Shown here: positions 8,244 to 15,730 of the stretch, in pieces
Position numbering within the stretch: position 1 is the stretch's first letter
Layout: every line of letters starts with the position of its first letter
Made by a program: the position numbers and the translations under genes
Notes under the pieces: generated by a model
Told to the model about the DNA's origin: nothing
What the model saw: only the letters and a program-made list of their open reading frames with translations
The model's database searches: none
Origin: Lachnospiraceae bacterium
GTDB lineage: Bacteria; Bacillota; Clostridia; Lachnospirales; Lachnospiraceae
Direction: 5' to 3'
DNA length: 64,000 nt
Assembly (NCBI GenBank): GCA_017480445.1
Contig: JAFVAO010000046.1
Coordinates: 1 to 64,000, forward strand

Positions 8244-9047
8244 ATGAGTAAGTACACAAATTTCAGTCTCGAAGGAAAGATTGCACTGGTTACCGGCGCT
8301 GTTTACGGCATCGGCTTCGCAATCGCAAAGGCATATGCTGAGGCAGGTGCTACGATTGTTTTCAATGATCGCACCCAGGAAAATATGGAGAAGGGTCTTA
8401 AGAGCTATGAGGAGGCAGGCATCAAAGCGCACGGCTATGTATGTGACGTGACCGATGAGGACGCTGTAAACGCGATGGTAGCTCAGATCGAGAAGGAAGT
8501 AGGCGTGATCGATATCCTTGTAAACAATGCAGGTATCATCAAGCGTATCCCCATGACCGAGATGACTGCTGCAGAGTTCAGACAGGTGGTAGACGTTGAC
8601 CTGAACGCTCCTTTCATCGTGGCAAAGGCTGTCATTCCTTCCATGATCAAGAAGGGCGGCGGAAAGATCATCAACATCTGCTCCATGATGTCCGAGCTTG
8701 GTCGTGAGACTGTATCTGCTTATGCGGCAGGTAAGGGCGGTCTGAAGATGCTGACCAAGAATATCTGTGCAGAGTACGCGCAGTACAACATCCAGTGTAA
8801 CGGTATCGGACCCGGCTACATCGCTACACCGCAGACGGCACCTCTTCGCGAGAAGCAGGCAGACGGCAGCAGACATCCGTTCGACGAGTTCATCTGCGCG
8901 AGAACGCCGGCAGGCAGATGGCTGGATCCCGAAGAGCTCACCGGTCCCGCAGTGTTCCTGGCATCTGAGGCTTCCAATGCAGTGAACGGACATATCCTGT
9001 ATGTAGATGGCGGTATTTTGGCTTACATCGGAAAGCAGCCCAGCTAA
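8244..9047 (+). CDS. kduD: 2-dehydro-3-deoxy-D-gluconate 5-dehydrogenase KduD (SDR)
   Basis: 267-residue classical short-chain dehydrogenase. The cofactor loop is GAVYGIG (residues ~14-20), followed by NNAGI and the catalytic YAAGK, with the serine in NICSMMSE. It reduces 3-deoxy-2,5-hexodiulosonate to 2-keto-3-deoxygluconate with NADH, the step after KduI/DhuI. AAAGGAG sits seven bases before the ATG. Immediately downstream is a large palindrome that separates it from the next operon gene. Confidence 0.9.
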   Translation: MSKYTNFSLEGKIALVTGAVYGIGFAIAKAYAEAGATIVFNDRTQENMEKGLKSYEEAGIKAHGYVCDVTDEDAVNAMVAQIEKEVGVIDILVNNAGIIKRIPMTEMTAAEFRQVVDVDLNAPFIVAKAVIPSMIKKGGGKIINICSMMSELGRETVSAYAAGKGGLKMLTKNICAEYAQYNIQCNGIGPGYIATPQTAPLREKQADGSRHPFDEFICARTPAGRWLDPEELTGPAVFLASEASNAVNGHILYVDGGILAYIGKQPS

Positions 9048-9232
9048 TTTGGGGAAAGGGTCGTTGTGTGGATTATGTATTTCAGCGCAGAGACGCTCTC
9101 GCTCCAACCTCACCGCAGTGGTACTAAGCTCGAAAAGATGCGTTGCATCTTTTGACCTCGCTAAGTACCAGCGGTTCGCTAGGCTCTGCTTATGTAATAC
9201 ATAATCCCCGCAACTCTATTTCCGCAAAATTA
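9046..9232. repeat. large imperfect palindromic element inside the uronate operon (copy B)
   Basis: The outer arms pair over more than 37 bases, including GGATTATGTATT (from 9070) with AATACATAATCC (to 9207). A second arm pair (9114-9129 with 9160-9173) contains GTACTAAG/CTAAGTAC. The tip is a 9-bp hairpin, AAAAGATGC-GTT-GCATCTTTT (9133-9153). It begins at the kduD stop codon. The reverse complement of its inner arm, CTTAGTACCACTGCG, matches the core of the element at 1-137. Confidence 0.7.
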
Positions 9233-9319
9233 GTATAAAAGTAAAAATAGATACACTGCATAAAGCTGTTTAAAGCAGATGGTTGTTGAAAGTCTGATAA
9301 GAAAGGTATTATTTGAGAC

Positions 9320-9958
9320 ATGAAAATTGCATTGATTAATGAAAACAGTCAGGCGGCGAAGAATGAGCTGATCTGCAATGCGCTGAAGAAGGTTGTAGAG
9401 CCCATTGGACATGAGGTGTTCAATTACGGTATGCTCGGTGCGGAGGATCCCAATTCTCTGACATATGTGCAGAACGGTATTTTGGCTGCTACGCTTTTGA
9501 ACTCCGGCGCGGCGGATTTCGTGATCACGGGATGCGGTACCGGCGAGGGCGCAATGCTTGCATGCAATTCCTTCCCGAAGGTACTGTGCGGACATATCCA
9601 GTCTCCGCTGGATGCGTACCTGTTTTCCCAGGTGAACGACGGCAACTGCGTGGCGCTTCCCTTTGCAGAGAATTTCGGCTGGGGCGGCGAGCTGAAGCTG
9701 GAGTATATTTTCGAGAAGCTGTTCTGTGCACCGGGCGGCGGTGGCTATCCCCCTGAGAGAGTAGTGCCTGAGCAGCGCAACAAGAAGATCCTGGACAAGG
9801 TGAAGGAGGTTACCCATACAGACATGGTGACGATCCTGAAGAATCTGGACAGGGATCTGGTAAAGGGCGCTTTGTCCGGTGCACCGTTCAAGGAGTATTT
9901 CTTGGCAAATTGCAAGGATGACGCGATTAAGGCGGCTGTGGAGGAAGTGCTGCAGTAA
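9320..9958 (+). CDS. RpiB/LacAB-fold isomerase, DhuI-like (4-deoxy-L-threo-5-hexosulose-uronate ketol-isomerase)
   Basis: 212 residues of the RpiB/LacA/LacB fold: N-terminal MKIALINENSQAAKN, central GCGTGEGAMLA (the phosphate/anion loop of the fold) and GGGGYPPERVVPEQRN. The length and these motifs resemble streptococcal DhuI, an RpiB-fold isomerase that does the same reaction as KduI on unsaturated uronates. It is larger than ordinary RpiB (about 150), with a C-terminal extension. Its place between kduD and the KDPG aldolase supports the uronate role. A second, non-homologous enzyme for the KduI step is therefore encoded in the same operon. The DhuI call is from memory of the family, not an alignment. 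Confidence 0.7.
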   Translation: MKIALINENSQAAKNELICNALKKVVEPIGHEVFNYGMLGAEDPNSLTYVQNGILAATLLNSGAADFVITGCGTGEGAMLACNSFPKVLCGHIQSPLDAYLFSQVNDGNCVALPFAENFGWGGELKLEYIFEKLFCAPGGGGYPPERVVPEQRNKKILDKVKEVTHTDMVTILKNLDRDLVKGALSGAPFKEYFLANCKDDAIKAAVEEVLQ

Positions 9959-10011
9959 GCAGACGGAGATTTTAGATTAATATGTCATTGCGATGACAGA
10001 AAGAGGAAAAA

Positions 10012-10974
10012 ATGAACGCAGTATTAGAGCAGATTAGTAAGATCGGCATTGTTCCCGTTGTTGTTTTGGATGACGCGAAGGATGCGAAGCCCCTGGCTGA
10101 GGCACTGGTAAAGGGTGGACTTCCCTGCGCGGAGGTTACGTTCCGTACCGCAGCTGCTGAGGAGTCTATCAAGATTATGAGTGAGGCATTCCCGGAGATG
10201 CTCGTCGGCGCGGGTACCGTGCTGACCACAGAGCAGGTTGACCGCGCGGTCAATGCGGGTGCGAAGTTCATCGTGAGCCCCGGCTTAAATCCCAAGGTTG
10301 TGAAGTATTGTATTGAAAAGGGTGTTCCTGTAACGCCCGGCACGGCGAATCCCTCCGACGTGGAGGCAGCGATTGAGCTGGGTCTGGACGTGGTGAAATT
10401 CTTCCCCGCAGAGGCAGCAGGCGGACTGAACATGATCAAGTCCATGGCAGCGCCTTATACCCAGATGAAGTTCATGCCCACCGGCGGTATCAATGCCAAG
10501 AACATCTGCGAGTATCTTGCATTTGACAAGATCATCGCCTGCGGTGGTTCCTGGATGGTGAAAAAGGATCTGGTGGCAGAGGGCAAATTTGACGAGATCC
10601 AGGCACTCACAGAGGAAGCTGTGAGAACCATGCTCGGTTTCCACTTGAGACACATCGGCGTGAACAATGAGAACGCTGAGGAAGCAGAGAAGGTAGCGGA
10701 TTGCTTTGACACCTTGTTCGGCTTCAAGAAGAAGATCGGCAACAGCTCCATTTTTGCAGGCATCGAGGTGGAGTGCATGAAGAAGATCGGCCGCGGAAAG
10801 AATGGCCACATCGCCATCGGTACCAACAGCGTGGTACGTGCGAAGAACTATCTTGAGTCCGTAAAGGGCATGAAGTTCATCGAGGAGTCCGCAGTGGTAA
10901 AGAACGGCAAAATGACCGCGATTTATCTGGATTGCGAGATCGGCGGCTTTGCAGTACATCTTGTGCAGGTATAA
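10012..10974 (+). CDS. KDPG/KHG aldolase fused to a C-terminal VOC-like domain
   Basis: 320 residues. Residues 1-~210 are a KDPG aldolase (EDA family): IGIVPVVVLDD, CAEVTFRTA, VGAGTVLT, FIVSPG, and VVKFFPAEA with Schiff-base lysine K129. It splits 2-keto-3-deoxy-6-phosphogluconate into pyruvate and glyceraldehyde-3-phosphate. Residues ~212-320 are an extra domain starting LGFHLRHIGVNNENAEEA, with a glyoxalase/VOC-like pattern (paired segments, HLRHIGV near the start, FAVHLVQV at the end). KDPG aldolases normally stop near 210 residues. The role of the extra domain is unknown. Ribosome site AAAGAGG; next gene is KDG kinase. Confidence 0.88.
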   Translation: MNAVLEQISKIGIVPVVVLDDAKDAKPLAEALVKGGLPCAEVTFRTAAAEESIKIMSEAFPEMLVGAGTVLTTEQVDRAVNAGAKFIVSPGLNPKVVKYCIEKGVPVTPGTANPSDVEAAIELGLDVVKFFPAEAAGGLNMIKSMAAPYTQMKFMPTGGINAKNICEYLAFDKIIACGGSWMVKKDLVAEGKFDEIQALTEEAVRTMLGFHLRHIGVNNENAEEAEKVADCFDTLFGFKKKIGNSSIFAGIEVECMKKIGRGKNGHIAIGTNSVVRAKNYLESVKGMKFIEESAVVKNGKMTAIYLDCEIGGFAVHLVQV

Positions 10975-11027
10975 TTTGTGAACGACGACGCCGACAGTGA
11001 ATCCCTGCGCCGGAAACAATGTATGTG

Positions 11028-11047
11028 TCACGTTGTGATAAACGTGA
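11028..11047. repeat. short perfect inverted repeat upstream of kdgK
   Basis: TCACGTT-GTGATA-AACGTGA, seven-base arms and a six-base loop, lies in the 121-bp gap between the aldolase and the kinase. It could be a regulator site or an RNA hairpin for processing; nothing else supports either reading. Confidence 0.35.
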
Positions 11048-11095
11048 TCAGAATAGTATCTAAAAATTATGCAAAAAAGAAAGGAATCAAAGGAA

Positions 11096-12127
11096 ATGGC
11101 AAAAGTAATTACCATGGGTGAGATCATGCTCAGACTCTCCACCCCCAATCATGAGAAATTTATTCAGGCAGACGAGTTCGATGTTTGTTACGGCGGCGGC
11201 GAGGCAAACGTAGCTGTATCTCTGGCAAACTATGGCCACGATGCAGAGTTTGTTACCGCAGTTCCCAACAACGAGATCGGTGAGTGTGCAGTTGCAGCGC
11301 TGAGAAAGTATGGCGTTGAGACCAAGCACATCGCAAGAACCGGCGAGAGACTTGGTATCTACTATCTGGAGAGCGGCTCCGCTATGAGACCTTCCAAGGT
11401 TGTATACGACAGAGCACATTCCTCCATCTCTACCGCTACCGAGGCTGATTTTAATTTCGATGAGATCTTTGAGGGCGCTGACTGGTTCCACTTCACCGGT
11501 ATCACCCCCGCTGTATCCGATGCTGCTGCGGAGCTGACCGAGAAGGCTCTGATCGCTGCGAAGAAGCACAATGTAAAGGTTTCTGTAGACCTGAACTTCC
11601 GTAAGAAACTGTGGTCTTCCGAAAAGGCACAGAAGGTTATGAAGAACCTGATGAAGTATGTGGATGTCTGCATCGGAAACGAAGAGGATGCAGAGCTTGT
11701 TCTGGGTTACAAGCCCGGCAACACTGACGTTACCAGCGGTGATCTGGAGCTGGCAGGTTACAAGTCTATCTTCGAGCAGATGGTTGCTGATTACAACTTC
11801 GAGTACTGCATCTCCTCCCTGCGCGTGAGCCATTCCGCTTCCGACAACGGCTGGTCTGCATGTATCTACTCCAGAGATACCAAGGAGTTCTATCACTCCA
11901 GAGAGTACAGCATCCGTCCGATCGTTGACCGTGTAGGCGGCGGCGACTCCTTCGCAGGCGGCGTGATCTGCGGTCTGGTAGACGGTAAGGACTTCAAGTC
12001 CGCTTTGGAGTATGGTGTGGCAGCTTCCGCTTTGAAGCACACCATCCCCGGCGACTTCAATCTGGTTTCCAGAAAAGAAGTTGAGACTCTGGCAGGCGGC
12101 GACGCTTCCGGTCGTGTACAGAGATAA
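11096..12127 (+). CDS. kdgK: 2-keto-3-deoxygluconate kinase (PfkB family)
   Basis: 343-residue ribokinase-fold sugar kinase. It opens with VITMGEIMLRLSTP, typical of KDG kinases, then GGGEANVAVSLANYG, and ends with the PfkB signature around VDRVGGGDSFAGG, where the aspartate is the catalytic base. It phosphorylates KDG to KDPG, the substrate of the preceding aldolase. An ATG at 11069 is in frame, but the ATG at 11096 starts at the conserved motif and follows an A/G-rich AAAGGAATCAAAGGA stretch. Last gene of the uronate operon; a strong terminator follows. Confidence 0.9.
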   Translation: MAKVITMGEIMLRLSTPNHEKFIQADEFDVCYGGGEANVAVSLANYGHDAEFVTAVPNNEIGECAVAALRKYGVETKHIARTGERLGIYYLESGSAMRPSKVVYDRAHSSISTATEADFNFDEIFEGADWFHFTGITPAVSDAAAELTEKALIAAKKHNVKVSVDLNFRKKLWSSEKAQKVMKNLMKYVDVCIGNEEDAELVLGYKPGNTDVTSGDLELAGYKSIFEQMVADYNFEYCISSLRVSHSASDNGWSACIYSRDTKEFYHSREYSIRPIVDRVGGGDSFAGGVICGLVDGKDFKSALEYGVAASALKHTIPGDFNLVSRKEVETLAGGDASGRVQR

Positions 12128-12180
12128 GCATTCTGCGATTCGCGGTATAAGCGATCTGTAAAAGCAGAAACAAAAAGGTG

Positions 12181-12219
12181 AAAAAAGGACACAAGTGGAC
12201 AGCCACCTGTGTCCTTTTT
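12181..12219 (+). terminator. rho-independent terminator of the uronate operon
   Basis: AAAAAGGACACAAGTGG pairs with CCACCTGTGTCCTTTTT around an ACAG loop (one mismatch), ending in a T-run. Confidence 0.85.
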
Positions 12220-12272
12220 GTTGACTATTTTTCGTTCTCGTGGGAAAAAATTTTGCTGTTCGGCCGGATTTG

Positions 12273-12301
12273 TTGACAAAGCATCTGCAATCACGTACCT
12301 T
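12273..12301 (+). promoter_or_regulatory. probable promoter of cysK
   Basis: A perfect TTGACA (12273-12278) is followed at 17 bp by TACCTT, a weak -10 box. The remaining leader (about 45 nt) shows no recognisable riboswitch or T-box. Confidence 0.45.
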
Positions 12302-12347
12302 GGTGGTAGCTTCTTCATTTTCATAAACAAATTGTCAGGAGGGTAAT

Positions 12348-13286
12348 ATGAGTCAGGTAAAAGAAAGTGCATTGGAATTGATCGGGAAAACCCCGATTGT
12401 GCAATTGAGCAGGTATGCGAAGGCAGCCGGCATACAGGGTGTCAACATCCTGGGCAAACTGGAGTACTTTAATCCGGCAGGAAGCGTAAAGGATCGTATT
12501 GCGCTTGCCATGATTGAGGATGCGGAGCAGAAAGGCAAGTTAAAGCCCGGCGCCACCATCATTGAGCCGACCTCCGGCAACACCGGAATCGGGTTGGCAG
12601 CGGTGGCTGCAGCCAAGGGATATCGCGCAATTTTTACATTGCCGGAGACCATGAGCGTTGAGCGCAGAAACCTTTTGAAGGCATATGGCGCGGAACTGGT
12701 GCTCACAGAAGGCGCAAAGGGAATGAAGGGAGCCATCGCCAAGGCGAATGAGCTCAATGAGGAGATTCAGGATTCCGTGATCCTGGGACAGTTTGTCAAT
12801 CCGGCGAATCCGGCGATTCATAAGGTGACGACCGGCCCGGAAATCTGGGAGCAGACGGATGGCAAGGTGGATATCTTTGTGGCGGGTGTCGGTACGGGCG
12901 GTACCATCACCGGTGTGGGAGAGTATCTCAAGGAGCAGAATCCCAATGTCCGGGTGGTGGCAGTAGAGCCGGCGACGAGTCCGGTGTTGTCGAAGGGTGT
13001 CTCCGGAGCCCATAAGATTCAGGGAATCGGCGCAGGGTTTGTGCCGGAGGTGCTCAATACAAAGGTTTACGACGAAGTGCTTGCCATCGAGAACGAAGAC
13101 GCGTTTGCGGAGGGCAAACGGTTCGCGGTGAGTGAGGGTGTGCTGGTGGGCATTTCCTCCGGTGCGGCCCTGAAGGCGGCTTCCATTCTTGCGGCAAGGC
13201 CGGAGAATCAGGGCAAGACCATCGTGGCGCTGCTTCCGGATTCCGGTGACAGATATTTGTCCACACCGCTGTTCGCAGCAGATTAA
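12348..13286 (+). CDS. cysK: cysteine synthase A (O-acetylserine sulfhydrylase)
   Basis: 312-residue fold-type II PLP enzyme making cysteine from O-acetylserine and sulfide. It has the PLP lysine K48 in NPAGSVKDR, the substrate loop [10 protein letters not shown], the phosphate-binding [10 protein letters not shown] and the late GISSGAAL. The ribosome site is AGGAGGGTAAT. It is a single-gene unit between two terminators. This is the only intact CysK of the three homologues in the window and so the likely housekeeping copy. Confidence 0.95.
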   Translation: MSQVKESALELIGKTPIVQLSRYAKAAGIQGVNILGKLEYFNPAGSVKDRIALAMIEDAEQKGKLKPGATIIEPTSGNTGIGLAAVAAAKGYRAIFTLPETMSVERRNLLKAYGAELVLTEGAKGMKGAIAKANELNEEIQDSVILGQFVNPANPAIHKVTTGPEIWEQTDGKVDIFVAGVGTGGTITGVGEYLKEQNPNVRVVAVEPATSPVLSKGVSGAHKIQGIGAGFVPEVLNTKVYDEVLAIENEDAFAEGKRFAVSEGVLVGISSGAALKAASILAARPENQGKTIVALLPDSGDRYLSTPLFAAD

Positions 13287-13304
13287 AGCAAACATATGAA
13301 CAAT

Positions 13305-13334
13305 AAAAACTCCTGTGTAAACAGGAGTTTTTTT
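13305..13334 (+). terminator. rho-independent terminator of cysK
   Basis: AAAAACTCCTG-TGTAAA-CAGGAGTTTTTTT: an 11-bp stem and T-run. Confidence 0.9.
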
Positions 13335-13399
13335 GTAGGACATTGTTTCCGCCAGAGCACATGCCAAATCAGCAGGTGTGGAGCGTTTTTCATAGAAAC

Positions 13400-14503
13400 T
13401 CATATGGAGTAGGTGCCGACGGCGTCACTGCTGCGAATATATTCTGCGGTGGATTTCCCGATGCTGTCCTTGAACAGCTTCTGAAAATGGCGAAAATCCT
13501 TGTAGCCCAGCATGGCGGAGATATCGGCGAGCGGCAGATCTGTATAACTGATCAGATATTCCGCCCGATGCATCTTCACCATTGTCACAAAATCAGAATA
13601 GTGCCGGTCAGCCCTGCGACTGTAGAGATTACTTAAGTATGTGTGATTCAGGTAGAAAATGCCGGCAATGGTGGTCAGCCGCAGATCCCCTTCCGGATGT
13701 GCCAGCAGGTAGAGCTGGATTTTGGCGAGAATATCATCCGAGAAGGCCGGATTCAGCACACAATATTTTTCGAACAGATACGCAAATTTGCGTCGGTACA
13801 GTGCGATGTAGTCCTCCGGTTTGGCCGGATCCATATAGTCGATCTGTTCGTGGAAGTTCTGGGGAATGTAAAGCGAAATCCACGGATTCCGCGCATAGAT
13901 GCCCTCCACCACGGACAGATACAGTTTGCTGGCCATCTGATCCGGATTGTACGGTGTCTTCTGGTCGGGGGCATACAGGGCGTGGAGCATACTGCCAAAG
14001 CGGTTCAGCACGCGCCCGTTCCGGCGGCAGAAGGCGTCCGACAGCTGCTCGATCTGCGCCGGATCGAAGCGAAAAGCCGTGGCGGCATGGAGACTCGGCC
14101 GCTGGTGCTTCAGACGCTCCAATTCCTTGGCGACACGTGAGAATAAAGCCTCCATATCCGCCTGTGAAACCGGTTTGGGGAGATAATCAAAGGCGCCGTA
14201 GATAAATCCTTCGCGGGCATACGCGAACGTGGCGATGTCGCTGATAAAGACCACAAGCGGCGTTTGATTACTCCGACGTACCTGTTTTAACAGCTGTAAA
14301 CCATCGATCAGGGGCAGGTTGATCTCCGTGAGAATCAGGTCGTATTGATTCCGGGAAGCCAGATCGACCGCCTCCTGCCCGTTATGAGCGGTCTGTACAC
14401 ATTCGAATCCATCATAACCGTCACATGCCTTTTGCCAGATCGGCAAATGCTGTAAAGCGTTCAGTGAGAAATCCAACGGTTCAACGATCAATACTTTGTA
14501 CAA
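13400..14503 (-). CDS. AraC-family response regulator with degenerate receiver domain
   Basis: 367 residues. Residues 1-~125 have a CheY-like receiver fold, but the usual phospho-acceptor aspartate is glutamate (E60 in LILTEINLP) and the acidic pair is reduced (VLIVEPLD instead of VLIVDDE). The conserved lysine K110 (LPKPV) remains. A helical linker follows, then two AraC helix-turn-helix motifs in the last ~90 residues (IAGIFYLNHTYLSNLYSRR; ADISAMLGYKDFRHFQKLFK). The TTG at 14503 lies nine bases after GGAGG and gives the normal start MYKVLIV; a TTG at 14509 is too close. No histidine kinase is adjacent. Divergent transcription suggests it controls the oxidoreductase operon from 14806. Confidence 0.85.
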   Translation of the reverse strand: MYKVLIVEPLDFSLNALQHLPIWQKACDGYDGFECVQTAHNGQEAVDLASRNQYDLILTEINLPLIDGLQLLKQVRRSNQTPLVVFISDIATFAYAREGFIYGAFDYLPKPVSQADMEALFSRVAKELERLKHQRPSLHAATAFRFDPAQIEQLSDAFCRRNGRVLNRFGSMLHALYAPDQKTPYNPDQMASKLYLSVVEGIYARNPWISLYIPQNFHEQIDYMDPAKPEDYIALYRRKFAYLFEKYCVLNPAFSDDILAKIQLYLLAHPEGDLRLTTIAGIFYLNHTYLSNLYSRRADRHYSDFVTMVKMHRAEYLISYTDLPLADISAMLGYKDFRHFQKLFKDSIGKSTAEYIRSSDAVGTYSI

Positions 14504-14701
14504 ACACAATCACCTCCGGTTGCCATCAAATATTAAATCATACAAAATATATAGGAATAATATAAAATAGGTATTTTAACAATTATATAATAATGAAAAA
14601 ATAAATCAAGAGAAAAAATTTGTATTTTTTCGGAGAAAATTTTACACATGCAAAATATTTTATAAATGCGTCCATAAATTTTGGGTGATGCGGAAGATGC
14701 A

Positions 14702-14730
14702 TTGACTTTCCGGCGGATGCGGCAGATAAT
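14702..14730 (+). promoter_or_regulatory. promoter of the CysK-paralogue/molybdoenzyme operon
   Basis: TTGACT (14702-14707), a 17-bp spacer and GATAAT (14725-14730). The preceding 14523-14690 is very A+T-rich and carries no gene, so regulator sites for the divergent AraC-type protein would be expected here. Confidence 0.55.
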
Positions 14731-14805
14731 GCGTCTAACTTGTAAATCACAGGCGTGTCCGAAAGGGTGCAGCGCAGCACAGGGATATCTACGGAGGGTA
14801 GGATA

Positions 14806-15693
14806 GTGGCAAAGATAAACAACAGTATATTGGAGCTTGTGGGTGCAACACCACTTGTGCGACTGCACGGACTGGAACGTGAGGAACAGACGGCGGCAGA
14901 GATGTTCGCCAAAATAGAATATCGAAACCCGTCCCGCAGCGTGGCAGACAGACTGATTCCCGTACTGATCCGGACGGCCGAGGAGCAGGGACTGCTGCAC
15001 GCAGGCGATACGATCATCGAGGCAGCCGACGGAAACAGCGGCGTAAGCCTGGCGCAGATCGCGGCGGTGAAGGGATACGCACTCACACTGGTATTGCCGG
15101 CCTCCGCGAACAGAGAGTATCGTAAGCTGATCGGCGGTTTTGGGGCAAAGGTGATCCTGACCCCACGACAGCTTGGACCGGAAGGGGCAAGACAGAAGGC
15201 ACAGGAGCTGCACGCACAGATTGCAGGCTCCGTCATGCCGATCGGCGCGCTTGCCGACGCGCGGCAGGAAATCTATGGGAATAGCATTGGATCTGAGCTG
15301 TGGCAGGGAACGGGCGGCCGGATCGATGTACTGGTTGCGGTCGATGCAGGGGACGGATTGGCGGCGGGTGTCGGTACCTATATCAAGGGGAAGGATCCGC
15401 AGATCCGGGTGGTTGTGGGACGTATAGAGCCTGCGACCGATACAGACGGAAACTATGACGAAGTGATTTCCGTGGGGCAAAAGGAGGCGTACCGGACGAC
15501 GCTGGCACTTGCACAAAAGGAAGGAATCCTGGCAGGTATCTCGTCCGGGGCTGCGGTATACACGGCATTGCAGGTCGCGAAACGTCCGGAAAACAAGGGG
15601 AAACGCATCGTGGTTTTGTTGAACGATACCGGTGAACGATATCTCTCTACGGAAGTATTCGGCGCAGTGTTGGCGCCGCCGGATCCGTTTTGA
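14806..15693 (+). CDS. CysK paralogue lacking the PLP lysine (probable pseudoenzyme)
   Basis: 295 residues, related to cysteine synthase along its whole length (LELVGATPLVRL at the start, GISSGAAVYTALQVAKRPENKG near the end). The three catalytic landmarks are altered: the PLP lysine is alanine (A47 in NPSRSVADR), the substrate loop TSGNTG reads ADGNSG, and the phosphate-binding GTGGT loop reads DAGDGLAA. It therefore should not bind PLP as a Schiff base. The reading frame is uninterrupted, arguing against random decay. The GTG at 14806 follows GGAGGGTAGGATA; an ATG at 14755 is in frame upstream. First gene of an operon with a molybdoenzyme, a ferredoxin subunit and a broken cysK. A binding or regulatory role is inferred. 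Confidence 0.8.
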   Translation: MAKINNSILELVGATPLVRLHGLEREEQTAAEMFAKIEYRNPSRSVADRLIPVLIRTAEEQGLLHAGDTIIEAADGNSGVSLAQIAAVKGYALTLVLPASANREYRKLIGGFGAKVILTPRQLGPEGARQKAQELHAQIAGSVMPIGALADARQEIYGNSIGSELWQGTGGRIDVLVAVDAGDGLAAGVGTYIKGKDPQIRVVVGRIEPATDTDGNYDEVISVGQKEAYRTTLALAQKEGILAGISSGAAVYTALQVAKRPENKGKRIVVLLNDTGERYLSTEVFGAVLAPPDPF

Positions 15694-15730
15694 GTGACAA
15701 TGGCGTGGAAAGAGGAAGCAGGAGGCAAGT

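Noticed and set aside
12220..12347. cysteine T-box or SAM riboswitch upstream of cysK
   Set aside because: The leader after the probable promoter is only about 45 nt, too short for either, and lacks the T-box sequence.
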